Positions 1-10,468 of a stretch of 64,000 nt of DNA are shown here, in pieces. Made by a program: the position numbers and the translations under genes. This DNA comes from Kordiimonadales bacterium IMCC3096. Lineage in GTDB: Bacteria; Pseudomonadota; Alphaproteobacteria; Minwuiales; Minwuiaceae. The DNA lies in contig CP018227.1 in NCBI GenBank assembly GCA_016865035.1, positions 714,001 through 778,000 of the forward strand, read 5' to 3'. The notes under the pieces were generated by a model. That model made no database searches. It was not told where the DNA came from and worked only from the letters and a program-made list of their open reading frames with translations. Within the stretch, counting starts at the first letter, position 1, and the number at the start of each line of letters is the position of its first letter.

Positions 1-1892
1 TGTTTCACGGTCTTGGCGACCTTGCGGTCCTGAAACAGTTCCATGAAGGCTTCCAGAGGATCATAGCCTTCGGCACGGCGGTCGAAGATCAGGTCCTCCG
101 CGGCCTTCACCTCGGCCTCCGGGATCTGGTGCAGCGGCACGATCTTCGACGCATGCAGGATCGCGGCGTTCAGCCCCCGCTTCATCGCGTGGTCCAGGAA
201 GACCGAGTTCAGCACATGCCGCGCCGCCGCATTCAGGCCGAAGGAGATGTTGGAGAGGCCCAGCAGGATCTGGCAGTCGGGCAGTTCCTTCGATATCTGC
301 TCGATGGCGTCCAGGGTCCAGAGGCCCAGCTTACGGTCATCCTCGTTGCCCGTGCAGATGGTGAAGGTCAGCGGGTCGATGATCAGGTCACTGGCCGGCA
401 GCCCATGGCGGTTCACGGCGACATCGTGCAGCCGCTTCGCCACGCGCAGCTTGTCCTCGGCCCGCTTGGCCATGCCGTCCTCGTCGATGGTCAGGGCGAT
501 CATGGCCGCCCCGAAACGGCGCGCGAGGGTCAGCCGGGCGTCGGCCGGTTCCTCCCCGTCCTCGAAGTTGAAGGAATTGATGACCGCCTTGCCGCCATAG
601 AGTTTCAGGGCGTGTTCCAGCACCGGCAGTTCGGTGGAATCGATCACCAGCGGTGCCGTCAGGCTGCCCCGCATGCGCGAGAGCAATGCCGTCATGTCGG
701 CGATCTCGTCGCGCCCGACATAGGCGGCGCAGAGGTCGATGGCATGACTGCCCTCGCCTTCCTGATCACGGCCCATGGCGACACAGGCGTCGTAGTTCTC
801 CGCCGCCTGCAGTTCCCGGAACTTGCGCGACCCGTTGGCGTTGCAGCGTTCCCCGATGGCCAGCACAGCATTTTCCTGGCGCAGCGGCGTCTGGGTGAAG
901 AGTGATGCAATGGACGGCGTCCATTCGGGCGTGCGCGGGGCCGGTTCCGGACGACGGCGGTTGCGACCGAGATCGCTCAGCATCCGGTCCAGCGCCTGGA
1001 TATGTTCCGGCGTGGTGCCGCAACAGCCACCAATCAGATTGACGCCAAAGTCCGAGACGAAGCGGCGCAGCCATTCGGCCAGTTCGTCCGGGCGCAGGGG
1101 ATAGACCGTCTCCCCGTCGATCAGCTCCGGCAGTCCGGCGTTCGGCTGCACCGTGATCGGCACATCGACGCTTTCCGAGAGGAAGCGGACGTGCTCCATC
1201 ATCTCCTTCGGGCCGGTGGCGCAGTTCAGACCGATGGCATCGACGCTCATCGCCTTCAGGATGGTCGCGGCGGCGGCAATGTCGGCGCCGACCAGCATCG
1301 TCCCCGTGGTCTCCACGGTGACCTGGACAATCACCGGCACATCGACACCGGCAGCCTTGCGCGCGTCCTTCGCGCCATTCACCGCCGCCTTGATCTGCAG
1401 CGGATCCTGGCAGGTCTCGATCAGAATGCCATCGACCCCGCCGGAGATCAGCCCATCGGCCTGCAGGCGATAGGCCGCCTCGAGATCGTCATAGGCGATA
1501 TGGCCCAGGCTCGGCAGCTTGGTGCCGGGACCGATGGAGCCGAGCACGTAGAGGCGGACGCCATCCGCCTGCCGCGCCTCGTCCACCACCTCCCGCGCCA
1601 GCCGGGCAGCGCGCTGGTTCAGATCGAATGCCTCATCCGTCAGGTCGAACTCGCCCAGCGTGATGGGCGACGCGCCAAAGGTATTGGTCTGGATGATGTC
1701 GGAACCAGATTCGACGTAGCCACGGTGGATTTCCCGCACGATGTCGGGCCGGGTCCGGTTCAGGATCTCGGTGCAGTTTTCCTGCCCGCCGTAGTCGACT
1801 TCAATGTCCAGCCCCATGGCCTGCACACGGCTGCCCATGGCGCCGTCACAAAGCAGGACGTCGCTCTTCAGAGCCTCGATCAGATCACTCAT
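1..1892 (-). CDS. metH: Methionine synthase, cobalamin-dependent (C-terminal part beyond left edge)
   Basis: Transfers the methyl group of 5-methyl-tetrahydrofolate to homocysteine through cobalamin. The minus-strand frame is open from the ATG at 1892 to the window edge (about 630 residues). It begins MSDLIEALKSDVLLCDGAMG. The N-terminal homocysteine-binding domain shows the zinc cysteines in GLNCATGP and GGCCGTTPEH. The pterin-binding domain starts near residue 345 with IGERCNANGS. The visible sequence ends where the cobalamin cap domain should begin, so the cobalamin and activation domains cannot be judged from here. The start overlaps the metF stop in ATGA, implying translational coupling in the sahR-metF-metH unit. 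The domain assignment is secure; whether the gene is full length is unknown. Confidence 0.95.
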   Translation of the reverse strand, partial: MSDLIEALKSDVLLCDGAMGSRVQAMGLDIEVDYGGQENCTEILNRTRPDIVREIHRGYVESGSDIIQTNTFGASPITLGEFDLTDEAFDLNQRAARLAREVVDEARQADGVRLYVLGSIGPGTKLPSLGHIAYDDLEAAYRLQADGLISGGVDGILIETCQDPLQIKAAVNGAKDARKAAGVDVPVIVQVTVETTGTMLVGADIAAAATILKAMSVDAIGLNCATGPKEMMEHVRFLSESVDVPITVQPNAGLPELIDGETVYPLRPDELAEWLRRFVSDFGVNLIGGCCGTTPEHIQALDRMLSDLGRNRRRPEPAPRTPEWTPSIASLFTQTPLRQENAVLAIGERCNANGSRKFRELQAAENYDACVAMGRDQEGEGSHAIDLCAAYVGRDEIADMTALLSRMRGSLTAPLVIDSTELPVLEHALKLYGGKAVINSFNFEDGEEPADARLTLARRFGAAMIALTIDEDGMAKRAEDKLRVAKRLHDVAVNRHGLPASDLIIDPLTFTICTGNEDDRKLGLWTLDAIEQISKELPDCQILLGLSNISFGLNAAARHVLNSVFLDHAMKRGLNAAILHASKIVPLHQIPEAEVKAAEDLIFDRRAEGYDPLEAFMELFQDRKVAKTVK

Positions 1893-2812
1893 GCCCGCGC
1901 CGATGCCTCCGTCCCGGAAAGTGCGATCCGGTCGCCGGTCTGCGCCACGTCAATCCGGCGGCAGACCTCCGTCACCATGTCGGACTGGTTCAGGGTATAG
2001 AAATGGAAGCCGGGAACACCGTGCCGGGCCAGCCGCTGACACAGTTCGGCGGCCAGATCGACGGCGACCCGCTGGCGATCCCTGCGGCTGTCGCCCGCCG
2101 CCTCGATCCGGCGCACGACGAAGTCCGGAATCACCGCGCCACAGCCGGCTGCAAAGCGCCGCAACTGCTCCAGATCACGGATCGGCAGGATGCCGGGCAG
2201 GATCGGCTGCCAGATGCCCCGCGCGGTCGCCGCATCGCGGAACCGCAGATAGGCATCCGCATCGAAGAAGAACTGCGTGATGGCACGGTTGGCTCCGGCG
2301 TCGAACTTGGACTTGAGGTTGTCCAGATCAGCGGCGCTGTCGCGGGAGTCGGGGTGAACCTCCGGGTAGGCCGCGACCGAGATGTCGAAGTCATGGATCC
2401 GCCGCAGGCCGGCCACCAGATCGGCGGCGTTGGCGTACCCTTCCGGGTGCGGGCGGTAGGTCGTGTCACCGTTCTGCGGATCGCCGCGCAGGGCGACGAT
2501 GCGGCTGACACCGGCAGCCAGATAGTCACGCGCCACCGCGTCCACCGTTGCCTTCGACTGGGCCACGGCGGTCAGATGCGCGGCACCCTGGAGGCCGGTT
2601 GCGCCGCTGATGGCCTGGATGGTCTCCAGTGTGCCGGTCTGGGTCGTTCCCCCCGCACCATAGGTGACCGAGAAGAAGGCCGGTGCCGTGGTCGCAAGCT
2701 CCCGCGCGATGCGGGGCAGCTTTGCCGCCCCCTGTTCGGTCTTCGCCGGAAAGAACTCCAGCGAGATTTCCAGCGCGGGTCCGCTGGCGACATTCTTCAT
2801 CAACATGCTCAT
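1889..2812 (-). CDS. metF: Methylenetetrahydrofolate reductase
   Basis: Flavin enzyme that reduces 5,10-methylene-THF to 5-methyl-THF, the methyl donor for the MetH encoded next to it. At 307 aa it has normal bacterial MetF length. Family landmarks are EFFPAKTE near residue 20, the SVTYGAGG motif, the ALRGDPQNGD loop and the TQFFFDAD segment near residue 200. The start overlaps the upstream regulator's stop by ATGA, and its own stop overlaps the metH start by ATGA. All three genes are therefore probably translated from one mRNA made from the promoter region near 3.85 kb. Confidence 0.96.
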   Translation of the reverse strand: MSMLMKNVASGPALEISLEFFPAKTEQGAAKLPRIARELATTAPAFFSVTYGAGGTTQTGTLETIQAISGATGLQGAAHLTAVAQSKATVDAVARDYLAAGVSRIVALRGDPQNGDTTYRPHPEGYANAADLVAGLRRIHDFDISVAAYPEVHPDSRDSAADLDNLKSKFDAGANRAITQFFFDADAYLRFRDAATARGIWQPILPGILPIRDLEQLRRFAAGCGAVIPDFVVRRIEAAGDSRRDRQRVAVDLAAELCQRLARHGVPGFHFYTLNQSDMVTEVCRRIDVAQTGDRIALSGTEASARA

Positions 2813-3843
2813 GCCTCTTGATCCCCGGCAGCGCGGGTGGCGGACCAGAGTCCGACCGTCAGCGTCCTGCCCGGCAGGTGAAGGGTGTGTTCGGGTGTCA
2901 GGCCGGCCTCGGTGAACCAGGCCCGGATCTCGTCGTCGCCAAAGCCGAGGCGACGGTGTGCGTGTTCAGTGCGCAGGTCCTCCTGCGTGTGCGGCAGGAA
3001 ATCGACGACGACCAGCCGTCCGCCGGACCGCAGCATCGACGCCGCGATGGCGACAAGCTGGCGCGGTTCGTCCATGAAATGCAGGACCTGATGCGCGGTG
3101 ACCAGATCGAAGCTGCCTGGTGCGAAGGGCAGACGCAGGATGTCGCCCTGCCGCACCTGCACATGCTGATGTTCCGGCGTGTCCAGTGCTGCCCTGGCGA
3201 TGGACAGCATCTCAGGGTTCAGATCAACGCCGACGGCACGTTCCACCCGCCCGGAAAGGACGGAGAGCAGCCGACCGGTGCCCGTGCCAAGGTCCAGCAT
3301 GTCGTCGATGTCGTCGGTGCCCAGCACCGCATGCAGCGCGGTCTCCACCTCACGTTCGCTGACATGCAGCTTTCGCACTTCGTCCCAGCGGGCGGCGTTA
3401 CGGCTGAAATAGTCCTGGGCACGGCTGGCGCGCTGCTGGCGGACATTGTCCAGGCGCACCAGCTCGGTGGCGAGATCCGGGTCGCCCTGTTCGATCAGGT
3501 CATCCAGCGCGCTGGCCAGAACAGCGTGCGCCCCGTCGAGGGAGAGCCGGTAGTAGACCCAGGCCCCTTCCCGCGCGCGTTCCAGCAGGCCGGCGTCGCA
3601 GAGAAGCTTCAGATGGCGTGAAACCCGCGGCTGGCTCTGGCCGAGGATCCAGACCAGTTCCGACACGGTCAGTTCCGACCGGCGGCAGAGCGCCAGCAGT
3701 TTCAGCCGGGTCTCGTCACTCGCCGCCTTCAGCGCCAGCACCAGATCCGCCATGGGCATGCTGCCACCCGTCCTGGGTGCCAGCGGCGCGGGCGACGGCG
3801 TGACGTTTCCGGAGTCGAGCCTGATATGTTTCTGTTCAGCCAT
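2809..3843 (-). CDS. sahR: ArsR-family regulator fused to a methyltransferase-type domain, SahR-like
   Basis: An N-terminal ArsR winged helix (roughly residues 30-110 from the chosen start) contains DETRLKLLALC and the recognition-helix region QPRVSRHLKLL. A class I SAM-methyltransferase fold follows, with the glycine motif DLGTGTGRLL and then VDLNPEMLSIAR. This architecture and its position ahead of metF-metH match SahR, the proteobacterial repressor of SAM-cycle genes that senses S-adenosylhomocysteine through a methylase-derived domain. That role is family knowledge; here it is inferred. The start is uncertain: ATG 3843 (MAEQKHIRL) lacks a clear ribosome site, and ATGs at 3759 or 3753 just before the helix-turn-helix are alternatives. 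The stop overlaps metF. Confidence 0.82.
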   Translation of the reverse strand: MAEQKHIRLDSGNVTPSPAPLAPRTGGSMPMADLVLALKAASDETRLKLLALCRRSELTVSELVWILGQSQPRVSRHLKLLCDAGLLERAREGAWVYYRLSLDGAHAVLASALDDLIEQGDPDLATELVRLDNVRQQRASRAQDYFSRNAARWDEVRKLHVSEREVETALHAVLGTDDIDDMLDLGTGTGRLLSVLSGRVERAVGVDLNPEMLSIARAALDTPEHQHVQVRQGDILRLPFAPGSFDLVTAHQVLHFMDEPRQLVAIAASMLRSGGRLVVVDFLPHTQEDLRTEHAHRRLGFGDDEIRAWFTEAGLTPEHTLHLPGRTLTVGLWSATRAAGDQEA

Positions 3844-3852
3844 GAAATCAGG

Positions 3853-3872
3853 ATATGCACATTTCTTTATAT
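3853..3872. promoter_or_regulatory. Candidate operator for the SahR-like regulator
   Basis: An AT-rich imperfect inverted repeat with ATAT at both ends stands out from the GC-rich surroundings. It lies 10 bp before the chosen sahR start, between sahR and the divergent mlaC. ArsR-family repressors usually bind such imperfect palindromes in their own promoters. The link is positional; I did not compare it with a curated SahR motif. Confidence 0.4.
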
Positions 3873-4026
3873 TCACAAGAGCAATCCTGTGGCTCCAGCG
3901 CGACAGATCGGGTGTACCGGGCTTTTCAAGTGATCTCAGGTACGCCTCCGGGCCTCGCGGACCTTGACCTGACAGACCTGTTCGACGTTTCATCCGGCCC
4001 AGAACGGATCAGGGAATCATCGGACC

Positions 4027-4632
4027 ATGACTCGAAATGCTCTCATTCGACCGCTGGCAATGGTGTTCATGACTTTCGCGCTGTTTGCCACCGCACCGGT
4101 CATGTCTGCGGAATCGCCGAAACAGATGGTCGAGCGGCTGGGCGGGACTGCGGTCATGATCCTGGCAGACCCGGATACAGACCCGAGCGCGCGGACGCAG
4201 AAATTCGCGGAACTGTTCACCAGGGGCTTCGATCTGCCACTGGTCGCCCGCATCGTGCTTGGCCGCTACTGGCGGGTGGCAACGCCGGAACAGAAGACCG
4301 AGTACGTCAGCCTGTTCGAGGACTATGTGATCAATACCTATGCGAACCGTCTGAATTCCTATGCCGGCCAGACCCTGCGCATCACCGGCGCCAACCCGAT
4401 CAGCGACAATGAGACAATGGTGAGTTCGGTGATCGAACAGCCCCAGGGCGAGCCTGTGAAGGTCGACTGGCGGGTGCTGGATCGCGGCGGTGAACTGAAG
4501 ATCGTCGATGTGCTGGTGGAAGGTGTCAGCATGGCGATCAGCCAGCGCTCGGAATTCGGCGCCGTCATTGCCAACAATGGCGGCAATGTCGAGGCCCTGC
4601 TGGTCAGGCTGCGCGCCCAGAACAGCAAGTAG
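4027..4632 (+). CDS. mlaC: MlaC/Ttg2D-type phospholipid-binding periplasmic protein
   Basis: Soluble carrier of the Mla retrograde phospholipid pathway, which shuttles lipids between the outer-membrane MlaA and the inner-membrane MlaFEDB complex. The 201-aa product has a signal peptide ending near MSA-E (about residue 28). The MlaC fold is recognised by FAELFTRGFDLPLVARIVLG, then RYWRVATPEQ, then LFEDYVINTYANRL, with a C-terminal WRVLDRGGELKIVDV strand region. No other mla gene is nearby. It is followed 28 bp later by the sirtuin gene and could share its transcript. An unrelated ABC-linked toluene-tolerance paralogue role is possible. Confidence 0.88.
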   Translation: MTRNALIRPLAMVFMTFALFATAPVMSAESPKQMVERLGGTAVMILADPDTDPSARTQKFAELFTRGFDLPLVARIVLGRYWRVATPEQKTEYVSLFEDYVINTYANRLNSYAGQTLRITGANPISDNETMVSSVIEQPQGEPVKVDWRVLDRGGELKIVDVLVEGVSMAISQRSEFGAVIANNGGNVEALLVRLRAQNSK

Positions 4633-4660
4633 TCCCGGAGAATTCCGGGAAGGGGGAGGC

Positions 4661-5431
4661 ATGGCCATGGAAGGTTTCGCCAGTGCGGACGATGTTGCCG
4701 CGCTCCAGACCCTGATCAGGGATGCCAACCGGATCGTGTTCTTCACCGGGGCCGGAATCTCCACCGAGTCCGGCATTCCCGATTTCCGCAGTCCCGGCGG
4801 TCTCTGGACCAAGAACCAGCCCATCGACTTCGGCGACTTCATAGCGCGGGAGGACATGCGCCGCGAGTCATGGCGGCGCAAGTTCGCCATGGAGGAAACC
4901 TTCGCCAGTGCAACACCCAACCGGGGCCACCGGGCCGTGGAGAAACTGATCCGCGACGGCAAGGCCAGCGCCATCATCACCCAGAACGTCGATGGCCTGC
5001 ATCAGGCCAGCGGCGTGCCGGACGAGAAGGTGATCGAGCTGCATGGCAACTCCACCTATGCCACCTGCCTGGACTGCGGGCTGCGTCACGAACTGGACCT
5101 GATCCGCAAACACTTCGAGGCAGACGGCACCCTGCCCCACTGCAGGAACTGCGGCGGCATCGTGAAGACGGCCACGATCTCCTTCGGACAGAGCATGCCG
5201 ATCGCGGAGATGGAGCGGGCGGAGCGCGAAACGCTTGCCGCCGACCTCTGCATCGTTCTGGGATCGTCCCTCGTGGTCTATCCCGCTGCCGGATTCCCGC
5301 GACTGGCGAAGGAGAATGGCGCCGGGCTGGTCATCCTGAACCGCGACCCCACCGACCTGGACCGCTTTGCCGATCTGGTGCTGAACGCGGAGATCGGGCC
5401 TACCCTCGGCACCGCGGTCAATGTCAACTGA
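4661..5431 (+). CDS. cobB: NAD-dependent protein deacylase, sirtuin (CobB-type)
   Basis: Removes acyl groups from protein lysines using NAD+. Sirtuin motifs are present in order: GAGISTESGIPDFRS (NAD binding), TQNVDGLH, the catalytic histidine in ELHGN, two zinc pairs CLDC and CRNC, then GSSLVVYPAAG and ILNRDPT. At 256 aa the length is typical. ATG 4661 directly abuts a GGGGGAGG ribosome site; ATG 4667 has better spacing and is equally possible. The last 11 bp overlap the next gene, an acetyltransferase, so an opposing acetylate/deacetylate pair is encoded together. Confidence 0.93.
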   Translation: MAMEGFASADDVAALQTLIRDANRIVFFTGAGISTESGIPDFRSPGGLWTKNQPIDFGDFIAREDMRRESWRRKFAMEETFASATPNRGHRAVEKLIRDGKASAIITQNVDGLHQASGVPDEKVIELHGNSTYATCLDCGLRHELDLIRKHFEADGTLPHCRNCGGIVKTATISFGQSMPIAEMERAERETLAADLCIVLGSSLVVYPAAGFPRLAKENGAGLVILNRDPTDLDRFADLVLNAEIGPTLGTAVNVN

Positions 5432-5867
5432 GCCAACGGACAGCGGTGCCATCCGCCCCTATCGGACCGACGACCGCGATCAGGTCATCGACCTCTGGAC
5501 CGCCTGCGGTCTGACCCGGCCCTGGAACGATCCGGCAGCGGACATTCTGCGTTCGCTGGATACGGCGACATCGGAACTGTTCATCCACAGGGACGCGGAT
5601 CGCATCACCGGGACCCTGATGGTCGGCTACGACGGCCATCGTGGCTGGATGTACTATCTGGCCGCTGACCCCGCGCAGCGCGGCAAGGGCATCGCAAGGG
5701 CGCTGGTCGCGGTGGCGGAGGACTTCCTGCGCGGCCAGGGCTGCCCCAAGGTCGAACTGATGGTGCGCACCGACAATACTGCGGCGCTGGGGTTCTACGA
5801 CCGTCTCGGGTACGAGGCGCAGGACGTCACGGTTCGGGCGAAGTGGCTGAACGGCAACGCGCAGTAG
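5421..5867 (+). CDS. GNAT-family N-acetyltransferase, YpeA-like
   Basis: Small single-domain acetyl-CoA-dependent acetyltransferase of 148 aa. The acetyl-CoA pyrophosphate loop is AQRGKGIARAL (near residue 95). The C-terminal NTAALGFYDRLGYE segment is typical of the RimI/YpeA branch. The start codon lies inside the end of cobB in another frame, which implies coupled translation. Its substrate is unknown. Overlap with a deacylase makes a protein or small-molecule acetylation switch plausible, but that is inference only. Confidence 0.88.
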   Translation: MSTEPTDSGAIRPYRTDDRDQVIDLWTACGLTRPWNDPAADILRSLDTATSELFIHRDADRITGTLMVGYDGHRGWMYYLAADPAQRGKGIARALVAVAEDFLRGQGCPKVELMVRTDNTAALGFYDRLGYEAQDVTVRAKWLNGNAQ

Positions 5868-5892
5868 CCGGTACCGCCAGGCAGGCGCTCGC

Positions 5893-8022
<2,130 letters not shown>

Positions 8023-8058
8023 GGGGCGAAGCCTATCGCATCACCCGATGCGGCGTCA

Positions 8059-8373
8059 TCAGCCGCCGCTCTGGTCGCCTGCGGCCAGGGCAGCAAGTTC
8101 ACGACGCATGCGTGTGGCAAGGTCGTCCTCTTCCGGCTCGTCGCGCTCCACATGGCGCTGGTAGCTGGCGATCAGGGCATCACCGAGTTCCTTGGTGCTG
8201 ACCTTCTCCTCCGCGATCTCACGCAAGGCGACCACCGGGTTCTTGTCGTTGTCGCGCTCGACCAGAATTTCCGAGCCGCTCGAGATCGCGCGGGCACGCT
8301 GGGCGGCCAGCAGCACGAGATCGAAACGGTTCGAAACCTTGTCGATACAGTCTTCAACGGTAACGCGGGCCAT
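8059..8373 (-). CDS. rpoZ: RNA polymerase omega subunit
   Basis: Small core-enzyme subunit that assists assembly of beta-prime and, in many proteobacteria, forms part of a ppGpp site. The 104-aa product begins [20 protein letters not shown] and continues [11 protein letters not shown], the hallmark omega N-terminus, with [12 protein letters not shown] in the middle and an acidic tail. It is followed 36 bp later by rel, so the polymerase subunit and the ppGpp enzyme are probably cotranscribed. Confidence 0.97.
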   Translation of the reverse strand: MARVTVEDCIDKVSNRFDLVLLAAQRARAISSGSEILVERDNDKNPVVALREIAEEKVSTKELGDALIASYQRHVERDEPEEDDLATRMRRELAALAAGDQSGG

Positions 8374-8421
8374 GAAGGCACCTCCGGCACAGGTTGCGCA
8401 ATTCTGGAAAGTTCAGGGTCT

Positions 8422-8964
8422 CTAACGGCTCGCCGCCGCGCCTGCAACTTCTTTTTCGGCTTCCAGCAGGCTCACACCACTGGCGTCGGCCATCTGAAGC
8501 ATGTCGGCTGCGGTCTGGCCAGAGACCGGATGCCGCCAGTGCGGTGCGACCTCCCGCAAGGGCAGCAGCACGAACGCCCGATCAGCCATCCGCGGATGTG
8601 GCAGCTGCGGCACGCCATGGATACCGGTGGCGCTGAGAACACTGGTGCCATGGGCCAGCAGATCCAGGTCGATCCAGCGCGGTGCCCAGCGTTCCTGCCG
8701 CACGCGCCCGAACGACCATTCGATCTCGTGCAGGATCTGCAGCAGCCGCCCCGGCTCTTCCGCCGTCTCCAGCCGGGCCACGCCATTGACGTACCAGGGC
8801 TGCGGCGAGATGGACGGCGGGAACGGCGGCGTGACGTACCAGCGCGATCGCGCCGCGACATGAACCCCACGATCCGACAGGCGTTCCAGCGCTGCCTCCA
8901 GCGTGTTCTCCGGCGGTCCGTAGTCGGGGTGGGGCAGGTTGCCACCCAGTCCTATCAAGATCAT
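8422..8964 (-). CDS. folK: 6-hydroxymethyl-7,8-dihydropterin pyrophosphokinase
   Basis: Transfers pyrophosphate from ATP to 6-hydroxymethyl-dihydropterin in folate synthesis. The product is 180 aa. HPPK landmarks are IGLGGNLP at the N-terminus, WYVNGVARLET, the RWAPRWIDLDLLAHG signature with its two aspartates, and LPHPRMADRAFVLLPL. Start at 8964 is preferred because GGAGG lies five bases upstream; a longer in-frame reading from 9063 adds residues absent from the family. It precedes rpoZ and rel on the same strand. Confidence 0.94.
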   Translation of the reverse strand: MILIGLGGNLPHPDYGPPENTLEAALERLSDRGVHVAARSRWYVTPPFPPSISPQPWYVNGVARLETAEEPGRLLQILHEIEWSFGRVRQERWAPRWIDLDLLAHGTSVLSATGIHGVPQLPHPRMADRAFVLLPLREVAPHWRHPVSGQTAADMLQMADASGVSLLEAEKEVAGAAASR

Positions 8965-9153
8965 CCCGTCCTCCCGGCGCGCAGCCCGTTCACCCTGTCC
9001 GTCAGGCGTGGTTTTCACTGGCATTTCCAAGCCTTCCAGCCTATGCAGGGATAGCTCCGACAAAGGTCCTGAACCGGCTCGATTGCGCCATCAGGTGTCG
9101 CGATCCGGTGGAACGCGGAGCGCCATGGATAATTCATTGAAACGGTTTTGCAA

Positions 9154-9795
9154 ATGTCTGATCTCGACCTCGGATTTTACCCTTCCGAGAAGGTGGCCCT
9201 TTTTATTGACGGTGCCAATCTCTATGCCGCAGCCCGCACCCTGAACTTCGACATCGACTATCGGAAGCTGCGCACGGTATTCGCCAGGCACACCAATCTG
9301 GTCCGCGCCTTCTACTACACGGCGCTGCTGGAGGATCAGGAATATTCTCCCCTGCGCCCGCTGGTCGACTGGCTGGACTACAACGGTTTCACGATGGTGA
9401 CGAAGCCCGCGAAGGAGTTCGTCGGCCATGACGGACGACGCAAGGTCAAGGGCAACATGGACATCGAACTGGCCATCGACATGATGGAAATGGCCGGTTT
9501 CATCGATCACGCGGTCCTGTTCTCCGGCGACGGCGATTTTCGCAGCCTGGTGGAGGCCGTGCAGCGCCGTGGCCTGCGCTGCACCGTTGTCAGCACGATC
9601 AAGACCCAGCCGCCGATGATCGCCGATGAGCTGCGCAGGCAGGCTGACCGCTTCATCGAACTGCAGACGCTGCAGCCGCTGATCGGGCGGGAAGGCTTCG
9701 TGCGCCCGCAGAATCCGCGCCGTGACGATGCCCCGCGCGGCACCGTCCGCGATGATGAGGACGACGACGACTACGATGATGAACTGGTCAGCTGA
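9154..9795 (+). CDS. NYN-domain (LabA/DUF88-type) putative ribonuclease
   Basis: A PIN-like NYN domain covers roughly residues 10-165 of 213. Conserved acidic positions are in ALFIDGANLYAAAR, GNMDIELAIDMM and LFSGDGDFRSLVEAVQ, the arrangement expected for a metal-dependent RNase. The C-terminus is a low-complexity acidic tail (DDEDDDDYDD). ATG 9154 is used; a TTG six bases upstream is unlikely. Its divergent neighbour is folK and a uracil-DNA glycosylase follows 9 bp downstream. The RNA target is unknown. Confidence 0.88.
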   Translation: MSDLDLGFYPSEKVALFIDGANLYAAARTLNFDIDYRKLRTVFARHTNLVRAFYYTALLEDQEYSPLRPLVDWLDYNGFTMVTKPAKEFVGHDGRRKVKGNMDIELAIDMMEMAGFIDHAVLFSGDGDFRSLVEAVQRRGLRCTVVSTIKTQPPMIADELRRQADRFIELQTLQPLIGREGFVRPQNPRRDDAPRGTVRDDEDDDDYDDELVS

Positions 9796-9804
9796 CATCC
9801 GGCC

Positions 9805-10443
9805 ATGACCGCGCATGAACCGGCCCCGGACTGCACCCTGTGCCCGCGTCTGGTCGCGTTCCGGCAGGACAACCAGGCTGCCTATCCCGACTTTCACAAT
9901 GGTCCGGTCCCGGCCTTTGGCGATATCGGGGCACGCTTGCTTGTGGTCGGACTCGCCCCCGGGCTGAAGGGAGCGAACCGGACCGCTCGGCCTTTCACCG
10001 GCGACTATGCGGGTGACCTGCTCTACCCGTCGCTGATCGATGCCGGTTTCGCACGCGGGACCTATGGCGCGCATCCCGGCGACGGGCTGGAACTTGCGGA
10101 TTGCCGCATCACCAACGCGGTGCGCTGCGTTCCCCCGGCCAACAAGCCGACCGGGGACGAAGCCAAGACCTGTCGCCCGTACCTGGTGGCCGAGATCGCG
10201 GCAATGGCGAACCTTCAGGCGCTGCTGGCGCTGGGCCGGTTCGCCCATGAGGCCGTGATCCGCACCTTCGGACTGCGGCAGAAGGATCATGCCTTCGGCC
10301 ATGGTGCGATGCATCTGTTGCCGAACGGATTGCTGCTGGCCGACAGCTACCACTGCTCCCGCTACAACGTGAACACCAACCGGCTGACAGCGGAAATGTT
10401 CGCCGACGTGCTGGCGGCGCTCAGCGCGCGGATGGACGACTGA
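9805..10443 (+). CDS. Uracil-DNA glycosylase, family 4/5 type (UdgB-like)
   Basis: Base-excision repair enzyme removing uracil or other deaminated bases. Motif 1 reads GLAPGLKGANRTARPFTGD and motif 3 reads DSYHCSRYNVNTNRLT, closest to family 5 (UdgB). Four cysteines (CTLC near residues 10-13, RC near 105, TC near 120) fit the [4Fe-4S] cluster of these families. At 212 aa the size is right. It starts 9 bp after the NYN gene and faces a DNA-damage-type dioxygenase gene 25 bp away. Confidence 0.9.
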   Translation: MTAHEPAPDCTLCPRLVAFRQDNQAAYPDFHNGPVPAFGDIGARLLVVGLAPGLKGANRTARPFTGDYAGDLLYPSLIDAGFARGTYGAHPGDGLELADCRITNAVRCVPPANKPTGDEAKTCRPYLVAEIAAMANLQALLALGRFAHEAVIRTFGLRQKDHAFGHGAMHLLPNGLLLADSYHCSRYNVNTNRLTAEMFADVLAALSARMDD

Positions 10444-10468
10444 AGCTCCCGGCCCCCGACCGCTGGCC

